A stretch of 64,000 nucleotides of DNA from Tsukamurella paurometabola DSM 20162. Its GTDB lineage: Bacteria; Actinomycetota; Actinomycetes; Mycobacteriales; Mycobacteriaceae. Each line of letters begins with the position of its first letter. The first letter of the stretch is position 1. The position numbers and the translations under genes are program-made. The DNA lies in NCBI RefSeq assembly GCF_000092225.1, contig NC_014158.1, forward strand, positions 4,030,001 through 4,094,000. The letters are read 5' to 3'. Under the pieces are notes generated by a model. It was not told the DNA's origin and searched no databases. It was given only the letters and a program-made list of their open reading frames with translations. Shown here in pieces: positions 45,299 to 53,025 of this stretch.

Positions 45299-45592
45299 GT
45301 GCCTAAGCCGTATCCGAAGGAGTTCCGCGACGATGTGGTCCGTGTCGCGCGTAATCGTGAGCCGGGAGTCCGTCTCAAGCAGATCGCTGCCGACTTCGGC
45401 ATTAGCGAGTCGTGCCTGATGAACTGGGTGAAGACCGCCGATGTCGAGGCCGGCTCCAAGTCCGGGAGCAGTGCGGCGCAGTCGGCGACCGAGAGGCAAA
45501 TGCGTAAGCGGATTCGGCTCCTTGAGCAGGAGAATGAGGTCCTGCGTCGTGCGGCTGCGTATCTGTCGCAGGCGAACCTGCCGGGAAAATGA
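45299..45592 (+). CDS. IS3-family OrfA (helix-turn-helix subunit), copy 1
   Basis: A 97-residue protein: PKPYPKEFRDDVVRVARNRE, a helix-turn-helix (LKQIAADFGISESCLMNWVK) that binds the IS ends, and a leucine-zipper-like segment (IRLLEQENEVLRRAAAYLSQ). The GTG at 45299 has GGAAGG upstream; an ATG at 45290 is an alternative. The final codons CCG GGA AAA TGA contain the canonical slippery heptamer GGGAAAA (45583-45589). A -1 slip there fuses OrfA to OrfB as the active transposase. Confidence 0.93.
   Translation: MPKPYPKEFRDDVVRVARNREPGVRLKQIAADFGISESCLMNWVKTADVEAGSKSGSSAAQSATERQMRKRIRLLEQENEVLRRAAAYLSQANLPGK
45583..45589 (+). promoter_or_regulatory. Slippery heptamer for -1 frameshifting, IS copy 1
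   Basis: G GGA AAA in the OrfA frame directly before TGA matches the X XXY YYZ rule. After a -1 slip the ribosome reads AAA ATG ATG into OrfB. Confidence 0.7.
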
Positions 45593-46491
45593 TGTACCCG
45601 CTCGTGAAAGAGCTCGCCGACGACGGTGTTCCCGTCACGGTGTCGTGCCGGGTTTTGAAGCTCTCCCGTCAGCCTTACTACCGTTGGCTCGCCGCCCCGG
45701 TCCCCGCGACGGAGCTGGTCGAGGCGTATCGCGCGAACGCCCTGTTCGACGCCAGCGTTGATGATCCGGAGTTCGGTCACCGGTTACTCGCAGACGAGGC
45801 CCGCGCTGCCGGTGAGCCTATGGCGGACCGCACTGCGTGGCGGATCTGCCGCGACAACCGGTGGTGGAGCGTCTTCGGAAAGAAACGCTCGAGCAAGGGC
45901 GGCAAACCCGGGCCCGCGGTCCACGACGATCTATGCACCGTCACCGACGAGCACGGCAGGACTCGTCACCGGTTCACCGCAGATGCACCGAATCGGTTGT
46001 GGCTCACAGATATCACTGAACACAGGGCTCGGGAAGGGAAGCTGTATCTGTGTGCGATCAAAGATGCCTACTCCGGGCGGATCGTCGGCTACTCCGTCGA
46101 CTCGAGGATGAAGGCCCGGCTCGCCGTCAACGCCCTCAACAACGCTGTCGCGATGCGCGGTGATGTCACCGGATGCATAGTTCATAGTGACAGAGGATCG
46201 CAATTCCGGAGCCGAAAATTCCGACGTGCCTTGGAATATCACGGACTACGCGGATCAATGGGCCGAGTCGCCTCCTGCGGCGACAATGCCGCGATGGAGT
46301 CGTTCTTCAGCCTGCTGCAGAACAACGTCCTCGACCGCCACTGCTGGGCCACCCGGCAGGAACTGCGGACCGCGATCATCACCTGGATCGAACGGACCTA
46401 CCACCGCCGGCGCCGACAACGCCGCCTTGGACGATTGACACCCATCGCATTCGAGTCCACCATGAACCCGGCCGCGCCACACGCGGCCTGA
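45589..46491 (+). CDS. IS3-family OrfB (DDE transposase), copy 1
   Basis: A 300-residue DDE integrase. The catalytic residues are visible: first Asp in LWLTDITEH, second in VHSDRGSQF, and Glu in NAAMESFFSLLQ, with the downstream RTYHRRRRQRRLGRLTP typical of the rve core. An N-terminal HTH_21-like region (YRWLAAPVP...) precedes it. The ATG at 45589 overlaps OrfA's TGA by 4 bp; the product is probably made mainly as an OrfAB fusion. All catalytic residues are intact, so the element may be active. Confidence 0.95.
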   Translation: MMYPLVKELADDGVPVTVSCRVLKLSRQPYYRWLAAPVPATELVEAYRANALFDASVDDPEFGHRLLADEARAAGEPMADRTAWRICRDNRWWSVFGKKRSSKGGKPGPAVHDDLCTVTDEHGRTRHRFTADAPNRLWLTDITEHRAREGKLYLCAIKDAYSGRIVGYSVDSRMKARLAVNALNNAVAMRGDVTGCIVHSDRGSQFRSRKFRRALEYHGLRGSMGRVASCGDNAAMESFFSLLQNNVLDRHCWATRQELRTAIITWIERTYHRRRRQRRLGRLTPIAFESTMNPAAPHAA

Positions 46492-46570
46492 CCAACTTGT
46501 CACCTACCCGTGCAGCAGGCCCAATGACTCATCACACGTGGCAAGGGCACCGGCTCGAAACCGACGAGAG

Positions 46571-46898
46571 CTACACCTTCATTGATGGAAGAGCCCAGAC
46601 AGCCCTTGGGTCGTTGGGAGACTTTCCCGACCAAACCAATAGCTCCTCGTCCCGGAGCGCTTGCAAGCGAGAAATGGTTGCAGGACGACTCATTCCCACA
46701 GCTGAGGCGATCTCTCCGGTCCCCATTGGTACTCCTGCTGCTTGAAGGACATCCAACATCCTCTGGGCTCCCTTCGGCAGGCATGCTGCGACGCGCGGAT
46801 CCAACCGAGCGATCGCCGCCAGGCGGAGCCTTACACTTCCAGTACCCTGCACGTATACAGGATCTGTCAGACCGACACGGCGCATCTCTTCGAACATC
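46571..46898 (-). pseudogene. 3' part of AlbA_2/Schlafen-like gene split by IS copy 2
   Basis: This encodes the last about 107 residues of the protein whose first part is at 48192-49300. It begins FEEMRRVGLTDPVYVQG immediately after the IS border and has a winged-helix segment (GTGEIASAVGMSRPATISRL) before stopping at 46571. Removing the IS and one ATC target copy restores the frame (GIKRM joined to FEEMRR), a junction typical of AlbA_2/HATPase_c_4 proteins. The 45 bp between its stop and IS copy 1 hold nothing recognisable. Confidence 0.85.
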
Positions 46899-46967
46899 GG
46901 GCCTGCTGCACGGGTAGGTGACATCTGATCTGTGGTGCCGAGGGGTGCCGCTGGAAGGATGTGCACT

Positions 46968-47261
46968 GTGCCTAAGCCGTATCCGAAGGAGTTCCGCGAC
47001 GATGTGGTCCGTGTCGCGCGTAATCGTGAGCCGGGAGTCCGTCTCAAGCAGATCGCTGCCGACTTCGGCATTAGCGAGTCGTGCCTGATGAACTGGGTGA
47101 AGACCGCCGATGTCGAGGCCGGCTCCAAGTCCGGGAGCAGTGCGGCGCAGTCGGCGACCGAGAGGCAAATGCGTAAGCGGATTCGGCTCCTTGAGCAGGA
47201 GAATGAGGTCCTGCGTCGTGCGGCTGCGTATCTGTCGCAGGCGAACCTGCCGGGAAAATGA
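46968..47261 (+). CDS. IS3-family OrfA, copy 2
   Basis: Identical in sequence to the OrfA of copy 1 (97 residues, HTH plus leucine-zipper-like end). The slippery GGGAAAA is at 47252-47258. Confidence 0.93.
   Translation: MPKPYPKEFRDDVVRVARNREPGVRLKQIAADFGISESCLMNWVKTADVEAGSKSGSSAAQSATERQMRKRIRLLEQENEVLRRAAAYLSQANLPGK
47252..47258 (+). promoter_or_regulatory. Slippery heptamer for -1 frameshifting, IS copy 2
   Basis: Same G GGA AAA TGA arrangement as in copy 1, at the orfA-orfB junction. Confidence 0.7.
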
Positions 47262-48160
47262 TGTACCCGCTCGTGAAAGAGCTCGCCGACGACGGTGTTC
47301 CCGTCACGGTGTCGTGCCGGGTTTTGAAGCTCTCCCGTCAGCCTTACTACCGTTGGCTCGCCGCCCCGGTCCCCGCGACGGAGCTGGTCGAGGCGTATCG
47401 CGCGAACGCCCTGTTCGACGCCAGCGTTGATGATCCGGAGTTCGGTCACCGGTTACTCGCAGACGAGGCCCGCGCTGCCGGTGAGCCTATGGCGGACCGC
47501 ACTGCGTGGCGGATCTGCCGCGACAACCGGTGGTGGAGCGTCTTCGGAAAGAAACGCTCGAGCAAGGGCGGCAAACCCGGGCCCGCGGTCCACGACGATC
47601 TATGCACCGTCACCGACGAGCACGGCAGGACTCGTCACCGGTTCACCGCAGATGCACCGAATCGGTTGTGGCTCACAGATATCACTGAACACAGGGCTCG
47701 GGAAGGGAAGCTGTATCTGTGTGCGATCAAAGATGCCTACTCCGGGCGGATCGTCGGCTACTCCGTCGACTCGAGGATGAAGGCCCGGCTCGCCGTCAAC
47801 GCCCTCAACAACGCTGTCGCGATGCGCGGTGATGTCACCGGATGCATAGTTCATAGTGACAGAGGATCGCAATTCCGGAGCCGAAAATTCCGACGTGCCT
47901 TGGAATATCACGGACTACGCGGATCAATGGGCCGAGTCGCCTCCTGCGGCGACAATGCCGCGATGGAGTCGTTCTTCAGCCTGCTGCAGAACAACGTCCT
48001 CGACCGCCACTGCTGGGCCACCCGGCAGGAACTGCGGACCGCGATCATCACCTGGATCGAACGGACCTACCACCGCCGGCGCCGACAACGCCGCCTTGGA
48101 CGATTGACACCCATCGCATTCGAGTCCACCATGAACCCGGCCGCGCCACACGCGGCCTGA
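47258..48160 (+). CDS. IS3-family OrfB (DDE transposase), copy 2
   Basis: Identical to copy 1 OrfB, 300 residues, with the DDE residues in LWLTDITEH, VHSDRGSQF and NAAMESFFSLLQ. The identity of the two copies implies recent duplication or gene conversion. Confidence 0.95.
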   Translation: MMYPLVKELADDGVPVTVSCRVLKLSRQPYYRWLAAPVPATELVEAYRANALFDASVDDPEFGHRLLADEARAAGEPMADRTAWRICRDNRWWSVFGKKRSSKGGKPGPAVHDDLCTVTDEHGRTRHRFTADAPNRLWLTDITEHRAREGKLYLCAIKDAYSGRIVGYSVDSRMKARLAVNALNNAVAMRGDVTGCIVHSDRGSQFRSRKFRRALEYHGLRGSMGRVASCGDNAAMESFFSLLQNNVLDRHCWATRQELRTAIITWIERTYHRRRRQRRLGRLTPIAFESTMNPAAPHAA

Positions 48161-48191
48161 CCAACTTGTCACCTACCCGTGCAGCAGGCCC

Positions 48192-49300
48192 ATCCGCTTG
48201 ATACCCTCGCCGAGCTCTTGACCGATTCTCAGATCGGCACACACTCGCGCAATGCGGGGGTTCCGGGCGAACCTGCTTATGTCTAGCGGTTTCGACGGGT
48301 CGACCAGACCCGGGAATCTACCCGGACTCTCAATCTCAATTCGATCTGGATAGATCTCAACTCGAATATGATCGCCAGCAAGGCTGTACGATCGATGAAT
48401 AACAGCGTTGACCAAGCCTTCGAGCCACGCCTCACGAGGCACCAAATGGTGACCGACGAATTTTCCCTCATCGTCAAGCGCTCGACGCTTCGGCGCCAGG
48501 CGTTCAACGAATTTCGCAGCTTGTTCGATCACAAACGGCAACGGACCCTCAATCTTATGATCCTCATCCTCATCTAGGCTCAGTCGCGCTCCACTTCCTC
48601 TCTCGGTCGAAAGAAACTTCAAGACACGGACGTACGACTCTGGCAACGCCTGCTGAGGATGATCTGCAAACAGTAGGTAGCCCGCGTTCGTAAGAGAACC
48701 GTCTCGCGTCAGAAGACTCCTCGCCTTGAGTATTGACTGCGCAGATGTCGCACCGGTCACCTGCCGATAATGTTCCAGCAGATCCGTACTCAGATCGTCA
48801 ACAGAGTACTCAGCAATTCTGAAACCGTCGAACTGCGCCTGCCCCTTGTCAAATTCCAATTCTTGACGCTGTGTGAAGTTCAGACGCCTCGATTCATCCC
48901 CAACTCGAAGCAAACAATCCCCTCCGTTCACTTCGTGCACACGCTCTCCCGGATCAACTCGCACTATGAGCAGGGAGTCCCGCATTCCTTCGCTATTGAC
49001 GCACTCCACCTCATGAAAACTGCACCGAACCGGAGGAGAAGTGTGATCGATCGAAGCTTGACGCAGGTCGTTTATCCTCCCGCGATGTCGCTCCATGCCC
49101 TCCACGATGCCGCTGTGCACCCCGACAGCTATCGTTCCGCCTTCCGCGTTGGCAAATGCCACCATCGCCCTGGCCAACGTCTTCGGCTCCGTGCGCGCAC
49201 TCTTCCGCTCAAACCACTGATCCTCGCGCGCTTGCAGAATCAGATCTCCACGCTCAGCAGCGCTAGCGCTCAGGATCCAGTCCACTTCGTTCGCCGTCAC
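48192..49300 (-). pseudogene. 5' part of AlbA_2/Schlafen-like ATP-binding protein gene, split by IS
   Basis: About 370 residues remain before the IS border. The N-terminal AlbA_2 (Schlafen-type, nucleic-acid-related) domain shows QWFERKSARTEPKTLARAMV and FANAEGGTIAVGV; a central region follows (AGYLLFADHPQQALPESYVR); then a HATPase_c_4-type ATP-binding domain (LEGLVNAVIHRSYS and IEIESPGRFPG). The frame runs five residues into the IS (GLLHG, stop at 48173). Its G+C is visibly lower than that of the flanking genes, with codons such as AAA, ATA and TTA, indicating horizontal transfer. Relatives are annotated as putative transcriptional regulators; some Schlafen-like proteins act in defence. Intact length would be about 477 residues. 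Confidence 0.85.
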
Positions 49301-49553
49301 ACCCTTAGTCTAAAGGATTTAGAGTAGGAGAGGTGGCGTCCGAGGTGTCTAGCTGGTTGACACTTCGCCTTAGTCTCCGCATAGAGAAGAACACACCAGA
49401 GGACGTATGCCCAGTTCAGAGTATGTTTCATGCCGTCTGAACTACGTGGATGTGATTTATAGTCAGCTTTACAGCCTCGGTCTGCGCCTCGAAACGGCTG
49501 CAACACAGTCCGCCGAGCTCCCACGGAGACCTCGTCGCTTCAGACACAAGTAA
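49301..49553. other. AT-richer intergenic DNA upstream of AlbA_2 gene
   Basis: About 250 bp without a convincing gene. It contains the AlbA_2 gene's start region (CTTAGTCTAAAGGATTTAGAG, a partial inverted repeat of CTAAA/TTTAG) and lower-G+C sequence continuing to the tRNA-side hairpin. It looks like the edge of the acquired region. Confidence 0.5.
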
Positions 49554-49587
49554 GGCCCCTGGCCAGCATCTCTGCTGATCAGGGGCC
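49554..49587 (-). terminator. Terminator downstream of tRNA-Pro
   Basis: GGCCCCTG (49554-49561) pairs with CAGGGGCC (49580-49587), and an inner CAGC/GCTG pair (49564-49567 with 49574-49577) extends the stem. It lies 24 nt beyond the tRNA 3' end, as expected for a tRNA terminator. Confidence 0.8.
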
Positions 49588-49610
49588 CTGCTGTCGTCTC
49601 AACCAACGAG

Positions 49611-49684
<74 letters not shown>

Positions 49685-49739
49685 TGGTGACAACCTGCAA
49701 TAGATTACTACAGGCGCCGCCGGTGCTGAAATCAGCTGG

Positions 49740-50693
49740 TCAGGCCTGTACCGCCTCTGGAGCGATCACCGGGCCGAGCTCGACCTCCCGGTCGCGCACG
49801 GGCGCGCCGACGAGGGTGAGCAGCGAGGCCTCGGGGCGGCAGAAGGTTCGGAACGGTGCCCACGGGGAGGTGCCGAGGCCGGCACTCACGTGCAGCTTCA
49901 TGTGCGCACCCCACGCGGAGGCGCCCTTCACCCGCGACCGGTCGAGACCGCAGTTGGTGACCAGCGCGCCGACCACCGGCAGGCACAACTGGCCGCCGTG
50001 CGTGTGACCGGCGAGCGCGAGGTCGTAGCCGTCGCTGGCGAACCGGTCGAGCACCCGCGGCTCCGGTGAATGGGTCAGTGCCAGCCGCAGGTCGACCGAC
50101 TCGTCGGCCCGGCCGGCGATGGTCTCGTAGCGGTCGCGCTCGATGTGCGGATCGTCGACGCCCGCCACGGCGATCGTCACTCCCCCGGCCTCCAGTCGCC
50201 GCCTGGTGTGCGTGGCGTCCAGCCAGCCGCGCTCGGAGAATGCGGCGCGCAGATCCTGCCAGGGCAGCGGCTCGCCGTGCCGGCGCTCGTGATTCTTGTT
50301 GAAGTACTTCGCCGGGTTCTTCGCCGTGGGCCCGAAGTAGTCGTTCGAGCCGAAGACGAACAGTCCGGGCCGGGCCAGCAGGGGATCGAGCGCCTGCACC
50401 ACCGAGGGAACGGCGCGCGGATGCGAGAGGTTGTCGCCGGTGTTCACCACGAGATCGGGCTCGAGCGCCGCGAGCTCGTGCACCCAGCCCTGTTTGAGCC
50501 GCTGACCAGGAGTCATGTGCAGATCGGAGATGTGCAGGATGCGGAGCGACGGTGTGCCCGGCGGCAGGATCGGCAGCGTGTGCTCGCGCAGGGTGAAGGC
50601 ATTGCGCTCGTACATGGTGGCGTAGGCGGCTCCGGCGAGACCGGCGCCGACCAGCGACGCACCCGCACGGACCAGGGATTGATTCACTGCCAT
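49740..50693 (-). CDS. Calcineurin-like metallophosphoesterase (Rv3683-like)
   Basis: A 317-residue phosphoesterase with an N-terminal hydrophobic helix (VRAGASLVGAGLAGAAYATM) that anchors or exports it. The dimetal site motifs are ILHISDLHMTPGQ (D-X-H), VVNTGDNLSHP (GD), FGSNDYFG (GND variant of GNH), LTHSPEP and LAGHTHGGQ. The GNHD-to-SNDY change keeps the Asn but replaces the following His with Asp, a known variant in YkuE-like enzymes. Substrate unknown. The ATG at 50693 is followed directly by the helix. Divergent from the GatB/YqeY gene, as in the M. tuberculosis order. Confidence 0.9.
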   Translation of the reverse strand: MAVNQSLVRAGASLVGAGLAGAAYATMYERNAFTLREHTLPILPPGTPSLRILHISDLHMTPGQRLKQGWVHELAALEPDLVVNTGDNLSHPRAVPSVVQALDPLLARPGLFVFGSNDYFGPTAKNPAKYFNKNHERRHGEPLPWQDLRAAFSERGWLDATHTRRRLEAGGVTIAVAGVDDPHIERDRYETIAGRADESVDLRLALTHSPEPRVLDRFASDGYDLALAGHTHGGQLCLPVVGALVTNCGLDRSRVKGASAWGAHMKLHVSAGLGTSPWAPFRTFCRPEASLLTLVGAPVRDREVELGPVIAPEAVQA

Positions 50694-50746
50694 TGAGTCA
50701 GGATACGTCCGTGCCCCGTCCGCGCGCACCGCGTAACTTGTAAACC

Positions 50747-51211
50747 ATGTCTGAAGTGAAGGCCGCTATCCGCGACGACCTCAAGACCGCGATGAAGGCC
50801 AAGGACACCCTGGTCACCGGAACGTTGCGGATGCTGCTATCCGCGATCCAGAACGAGGAGACCTCCGGCACCGCGCACGCGCTCACCGACGAGGAGTTTC
50901 TCAAGGTGGTCGCCCGCGAGGTCAAGAAGCGCGGCGAGGCCGCGGAGATCTACACCGCCAACGGCCGCGAGGAGCTCGCAGCGCAGGAGCGGGCCGAGGC
51001 CGAGGTCATGTCCCGGTACCTGCCTAAGCAGCTCTCGGACGACGAACTGAACAGCCTTGTCGACGATGCGGTCGCGCAGGTCAAGGCCGATCTGGGCGAG
51101 GCACCGACGGTGCGGAACATGGGTCAGGTCATGAAGATCGCCAATGCGAAGGCCGCCGGCGCCGCCGACGGAAAGCGGCTCTCCGCCGCCGTCAAGGCCC
51201 GGCTGGGCTGA
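50747..51211 (+). CDS. GatB/YqeY domain protein (Rv3688c-like)
   Basis: A 154-residue all-helical protein of the YqeY family, similar to the tail domain of the amidotransferase subunit GatB: AIRDDLKTAMKAKDTLVTGT, then AEAEVMSRYLPKQLSDDEL and GQVMKIANAKAAGAADGKRL. It may bind tRNA or assist tRNA-dependent amidation, but the role is unproven. The ATG at 50747 is 53 bp from the divergent metallophosphoesterase start. The next membrane protein gene begins 2 bp after its stop. Confidence 0.93.
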   Translation: MSEVKAAIRDDLKTAMKAKDTLVTGTLRMLLSAIQNEETSGTAHALTDEEFLKVVAREVKKRGEAAEIYTANGREELAAQERAEAEVMSRYLPKQLSDDELNSLVDDAVAQVKADLGEAPTVRNMGQVMKIANAKAAGAADGKRLSAAVKARLG

Positions 51212-51213
51212 CG

Positions 51214-51750
51214 GTGGCTTCGGGATCCGGGAGCGCCCCGGCTCGCTCCGGGCGACGGCGCGGCGGCGGAGTCTGGCTCTGGGCCCTGGTCTCCCTCGCT
51301 GCGGGCGGCGGAGCGATCGCCCTCGACGTCTTCGCGATCATCCAGACCTCGGCACTACTGGGCACCCAGGGGTACCCGGGGAACTTCCCGTCGTCGCCGC
51401 TCGGTGTGCGCACGATCATGGTGATGGTGCTGGCGATCGCCGGGCTGGTGGTGTGCGCGCTGATGGCGCTGACGGGCCTGTTCGCTCTGTTCGGCGTGCG
51501 ATGGGCCGCCATCGCATTCGCCCTCGTCACGTTCGCCGGGTTCCTCATCGTGGCCGGCGAAGTCTTGCTCGGCATCCCCCGCGACTACACGGATCCGGTG
51601 AGCCAGTACGGCGTGAACTACAACGGGCAACCGCTCGACGGGCTTCCGCTGTGGGGCGCCGTCATCGTGATGTTCCTGTTCCTGGCTTCGCTGGTGCTCA
51701 CCCGGTCGGCGTACCGGTACGCGCTGGCCCGCAGCGCGTCATCGTCGTAG
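51214..51750 (+). CDS. Four-helix hypothetical membrane protein
   Basis: A 178-residue protein that I do not recognise. It has a basic N-terminus (ARSGRRRGGG) and four hydrophobic segments, around WLWALVSLAAGGGAIALDVFAI, IMVMVLAIAGLVVCALMALTG, AFALVTFAGFLIVAGEVLL and VIVMFLFLASLVLT. A short extracytoplasmic loop (DYTDPVSQYGVNYNGQPLDG) lies between helices 3 and 4. It is likely translated from the YqeY transcript, starting at a GTG 2 bp after its stop. No catalytic motif. Confidence 0.75.
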   Translation: MASGSGSAPARSGRRRGGGVWLWALVSLAAGGGAIALDVFAIIQTSALLGTQGYPGNFPSSPLGVRTIMVMVLAIAGLVVCALMALTGLFALFGVRWAAIAFALVTFAGFLIVAGEVLLGIPRDYTDPVSQYGVNYNGQPLDGLPLWGAVIVMFLFLASLVLTRSAYRYALARSASSS

Positions 51751-51754
51751 TGGG

Positions 51755-52111
51755 TCAGAGCGCGCCGAGCGCGAACCCGCCCCACACGGCCACGAGACTG
51801 AGCCCGAGCGTGCCGAGTCCGTACCCGATGCCCTCGCGATAATGCTTGTCCCGCAACAAAGTCAGGGTCTCGACGGTGGCGGTACTGAACGTGGTGTACC
51901 CGCCGCAGACCCCGGTACCGAGCACCGCGAGCGTCGTGGAGTCGATACCTCCGTGTGCCGCGAAGCCCGCGAACAGGCCGAGCAGCAACGATCCGGTCGC
52001 GTTGATCAGAGCGGTCGACCACACCTCGAACCGGCTTCGTAGCGCGGTGTCGGCGAGGAACCGCAGCACCGCACCCAGTCCGCCGCCGAGGCAGATCAAA
52101 GCAGTGGTCAT
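51755..52111 (-). CDS. crcB: Fluoride channel CrcB/Fluc, second copy
   Basis: A 118-residue Fluc protein with four helices. Family marks: GGGLGAVLRFLADTALR at the N-terminus, LINATGSLLLGLFAGF with the pore Asn, and GVCGGYTTFSTATVE with the conserved GGxTTFS. It exports F- through a dual-topology dimer. It is paired with a second crcB 7 bp upstream, the common arrangement in which the two paralogues form an antiparallel heterodimer. Confidence 0.93.
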   Translation of the reverse strand: MTTALICLGGGLGAVLRFLADTALRSRFEVWSTALINATGSLLLGLFAGFAAHGGIDSTTLAVLGTGVCGGYTTFSTATVETLTLLRDKHYREGIGYGLGTLGLSLVAVWGGFALGAL

Positions 52112-52118
52112 CGGGCCG

Positions 52119-52466
52119 TCACCTCCGCACCACCGTGGCTCCTACGAGCGCGGCGACCAGTCCGAGCAGAATCGTCGATCCGGCGTACACGGCGCCGATC
52201 GCCGGTGAGGCGTCGTGGATGTCGAGCGCGAATGCGCTGTAGGTGGTGAGGCCGCCGCAGAATCCGGTGCCCAGGAGCAGCTTGATCCGCCGGTGCCGCT
52301 CATCGTCGGGCCGCTGCATCAGAATCTCGGTGAGCGCGCCGAGAAGGAAGGCCCCCGCGATGTTGACGGCGAAAGTAGCCCAGGAGAACGGGGTGTGCGG
52401 CAACCACTGCCCCACCTCGGCCCGCACGAATGTGCCGGCCGCGCCGCCGAGGAAGACGAGTCCCAC
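52119..52466 (-). CDS. crcB: Fluoride channel CrcB/Fluc, first copy
   Basis: A Fluc protein of about 115 residues from the GTG at 52466: FLGGAAGTFVRAEVGQWLPH, FAVNIAGAFLLGALTEIL and GFCGGLTTYSAFALDI. No ATG or strong ribosome-binding site is present near this start, so the N-terminus is uncertain; a longer frame would overlap the ohr gene. It follows ohr by 29 bp and precedes the second crcB by 7 bp. It is expected to pair with it. Confidence 0.88.
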   Translation of the reverse strand: MGLVFLGGAAGTFVRAEVGQWLPHTPFSWATFAVNIAGAFLLGALTEILMQRPDDERHRRIKLLLGTGFCGGLTTYSAFALDIHDASPAIGAVYAGSTILLGLVAALVGATVVRR

Positions 52467-52495
52467 GACGGCGGGCCGGAGATTCGGGTGAATCG

Positions 52496-52921
52496 TTAGA
52501 CCTGAGTGGTGAGGTCCACGTCGATGTTGCCGCGGGTGGCATTGGAGTAGGGGCACAGCTTGTGCGCCTTGGCCACGAGATCCTCAGCGGCCGACTGGTC
52601 CAGACCGGGGAGCGAGGCGGTGATCGCGGCGTTGATGCCGAAGCCGTGCTCGGTCTTGCCGAAGCCGACCTTCACCGACACCGAGGCGTCGTCGGGCACG
52701 GAGACGTGCTCGGCGCGCGCGACGGCGTGCACGGCGCCCAGGAAGCAGGCGGCGTAGCCGGCCGAGAACAGCTCTTCCGGGTTGGTGCCCTCGCCGTTGC
52801 CACCCAGCTCGGCGGGCGGGCGGGTGTCGAGGTCGAGGCGACCCGAGTCCGACTTCACGTGCCCGTCTCGGCCACCACCGGTCGCGGTCGAGGAAGTGCT
52901 GAACAGCAGTTTCAGGCTCAT
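52496..52921 (-). CDS. ohr: Organic hydroperoxide reductase Ohr
   Basis: A 141-residue OsmC/Ohr-family peroxidase. The two redox Cys are in GYAACFLGA and AHKLCPYSNATRGN, and the Arg and Glu of the active site are in TNPEELFSAGY and the N-terminal half. It reduces organic hydroperoxides in the cytosol using lipoylated partners. It lies 104 bp downstream of a Fur-family regulator on the same strand, in place of the more common OhrR, so Fur/PerR-type control is possible. Confidence 0.94.
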   Translation of the reverse strand: MSLKLLFSTSSTATGGGRDGHVKSDSGRLDLDTRPPAELGGNGEGTNPEELFSAGYAACFLGAVHAVARAEHVSVPDDASVSVKVGFGKTEHGFGINAAITASLPGLDQSAAEDLVAKAHKLCPYSNATRGNIDVDLTTQV

Positions 52922-53025
52922 GCGCGTTGATTCCTTAGCTCTCGGCAGTGAAGATTCCGCCGGTTCCGGCGGTCATTCGCGACACTACTCGCATCGGCTC
53001 CGGGTCGATGGTGGGAACGCAACCC

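Larger units (their letters stand above)
45230..46522 (+). mobile_element. IS3-family insertion sequence, copy 1 (1293 bp)
   Basis: Bounded by perfect 25-bp terminal inverted repeats (left end GGGCCTGCTGCACGGGTAGG..., right end its reverse complement finishing at 46522) and flanked by a 3-bp direct repeat AAT (45227-45229 and 46523-46525). It carries orfA and orfB with a slippery heptamer at their junction. Copy 2 at 46899 has the same length and identical encoded proteins. The target site is in the decayed stretch, so no recognisable gene is broken by this copy. Confidence 0.96.
46899..48191 (+). mobile_element. IS3-family insertion sequence, copy 2 (1293 bp)
   Basis: Same ends, length and encoded proteins as copy 1. 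The flanking 3-bp direct repeat is ATC (46896-46898 and 48192-48194), different from copy 1, so both arrived by separate transposition events. It is inserted in the AlbA_2/Schlafen-like gene, which reads on the opposite strand. The 376 bp between the two copies would be mobile as a composite unit in principle. Confidence 0.96.

Noticed and set aside
48173-49300. Taking the AlbA_2 gene as an intact 375-residue protein
   Set aside because: The last five codons (GLLHG) and stop come from the IS inverted repeat; the true continuation lies across the IS at 46571-46898.
52922-53025. Remnant of katG after the Fur gene
   Set aside because: The translated sequence in this gap shows no KatG N-terminal pattern; it is treated as intergenic.
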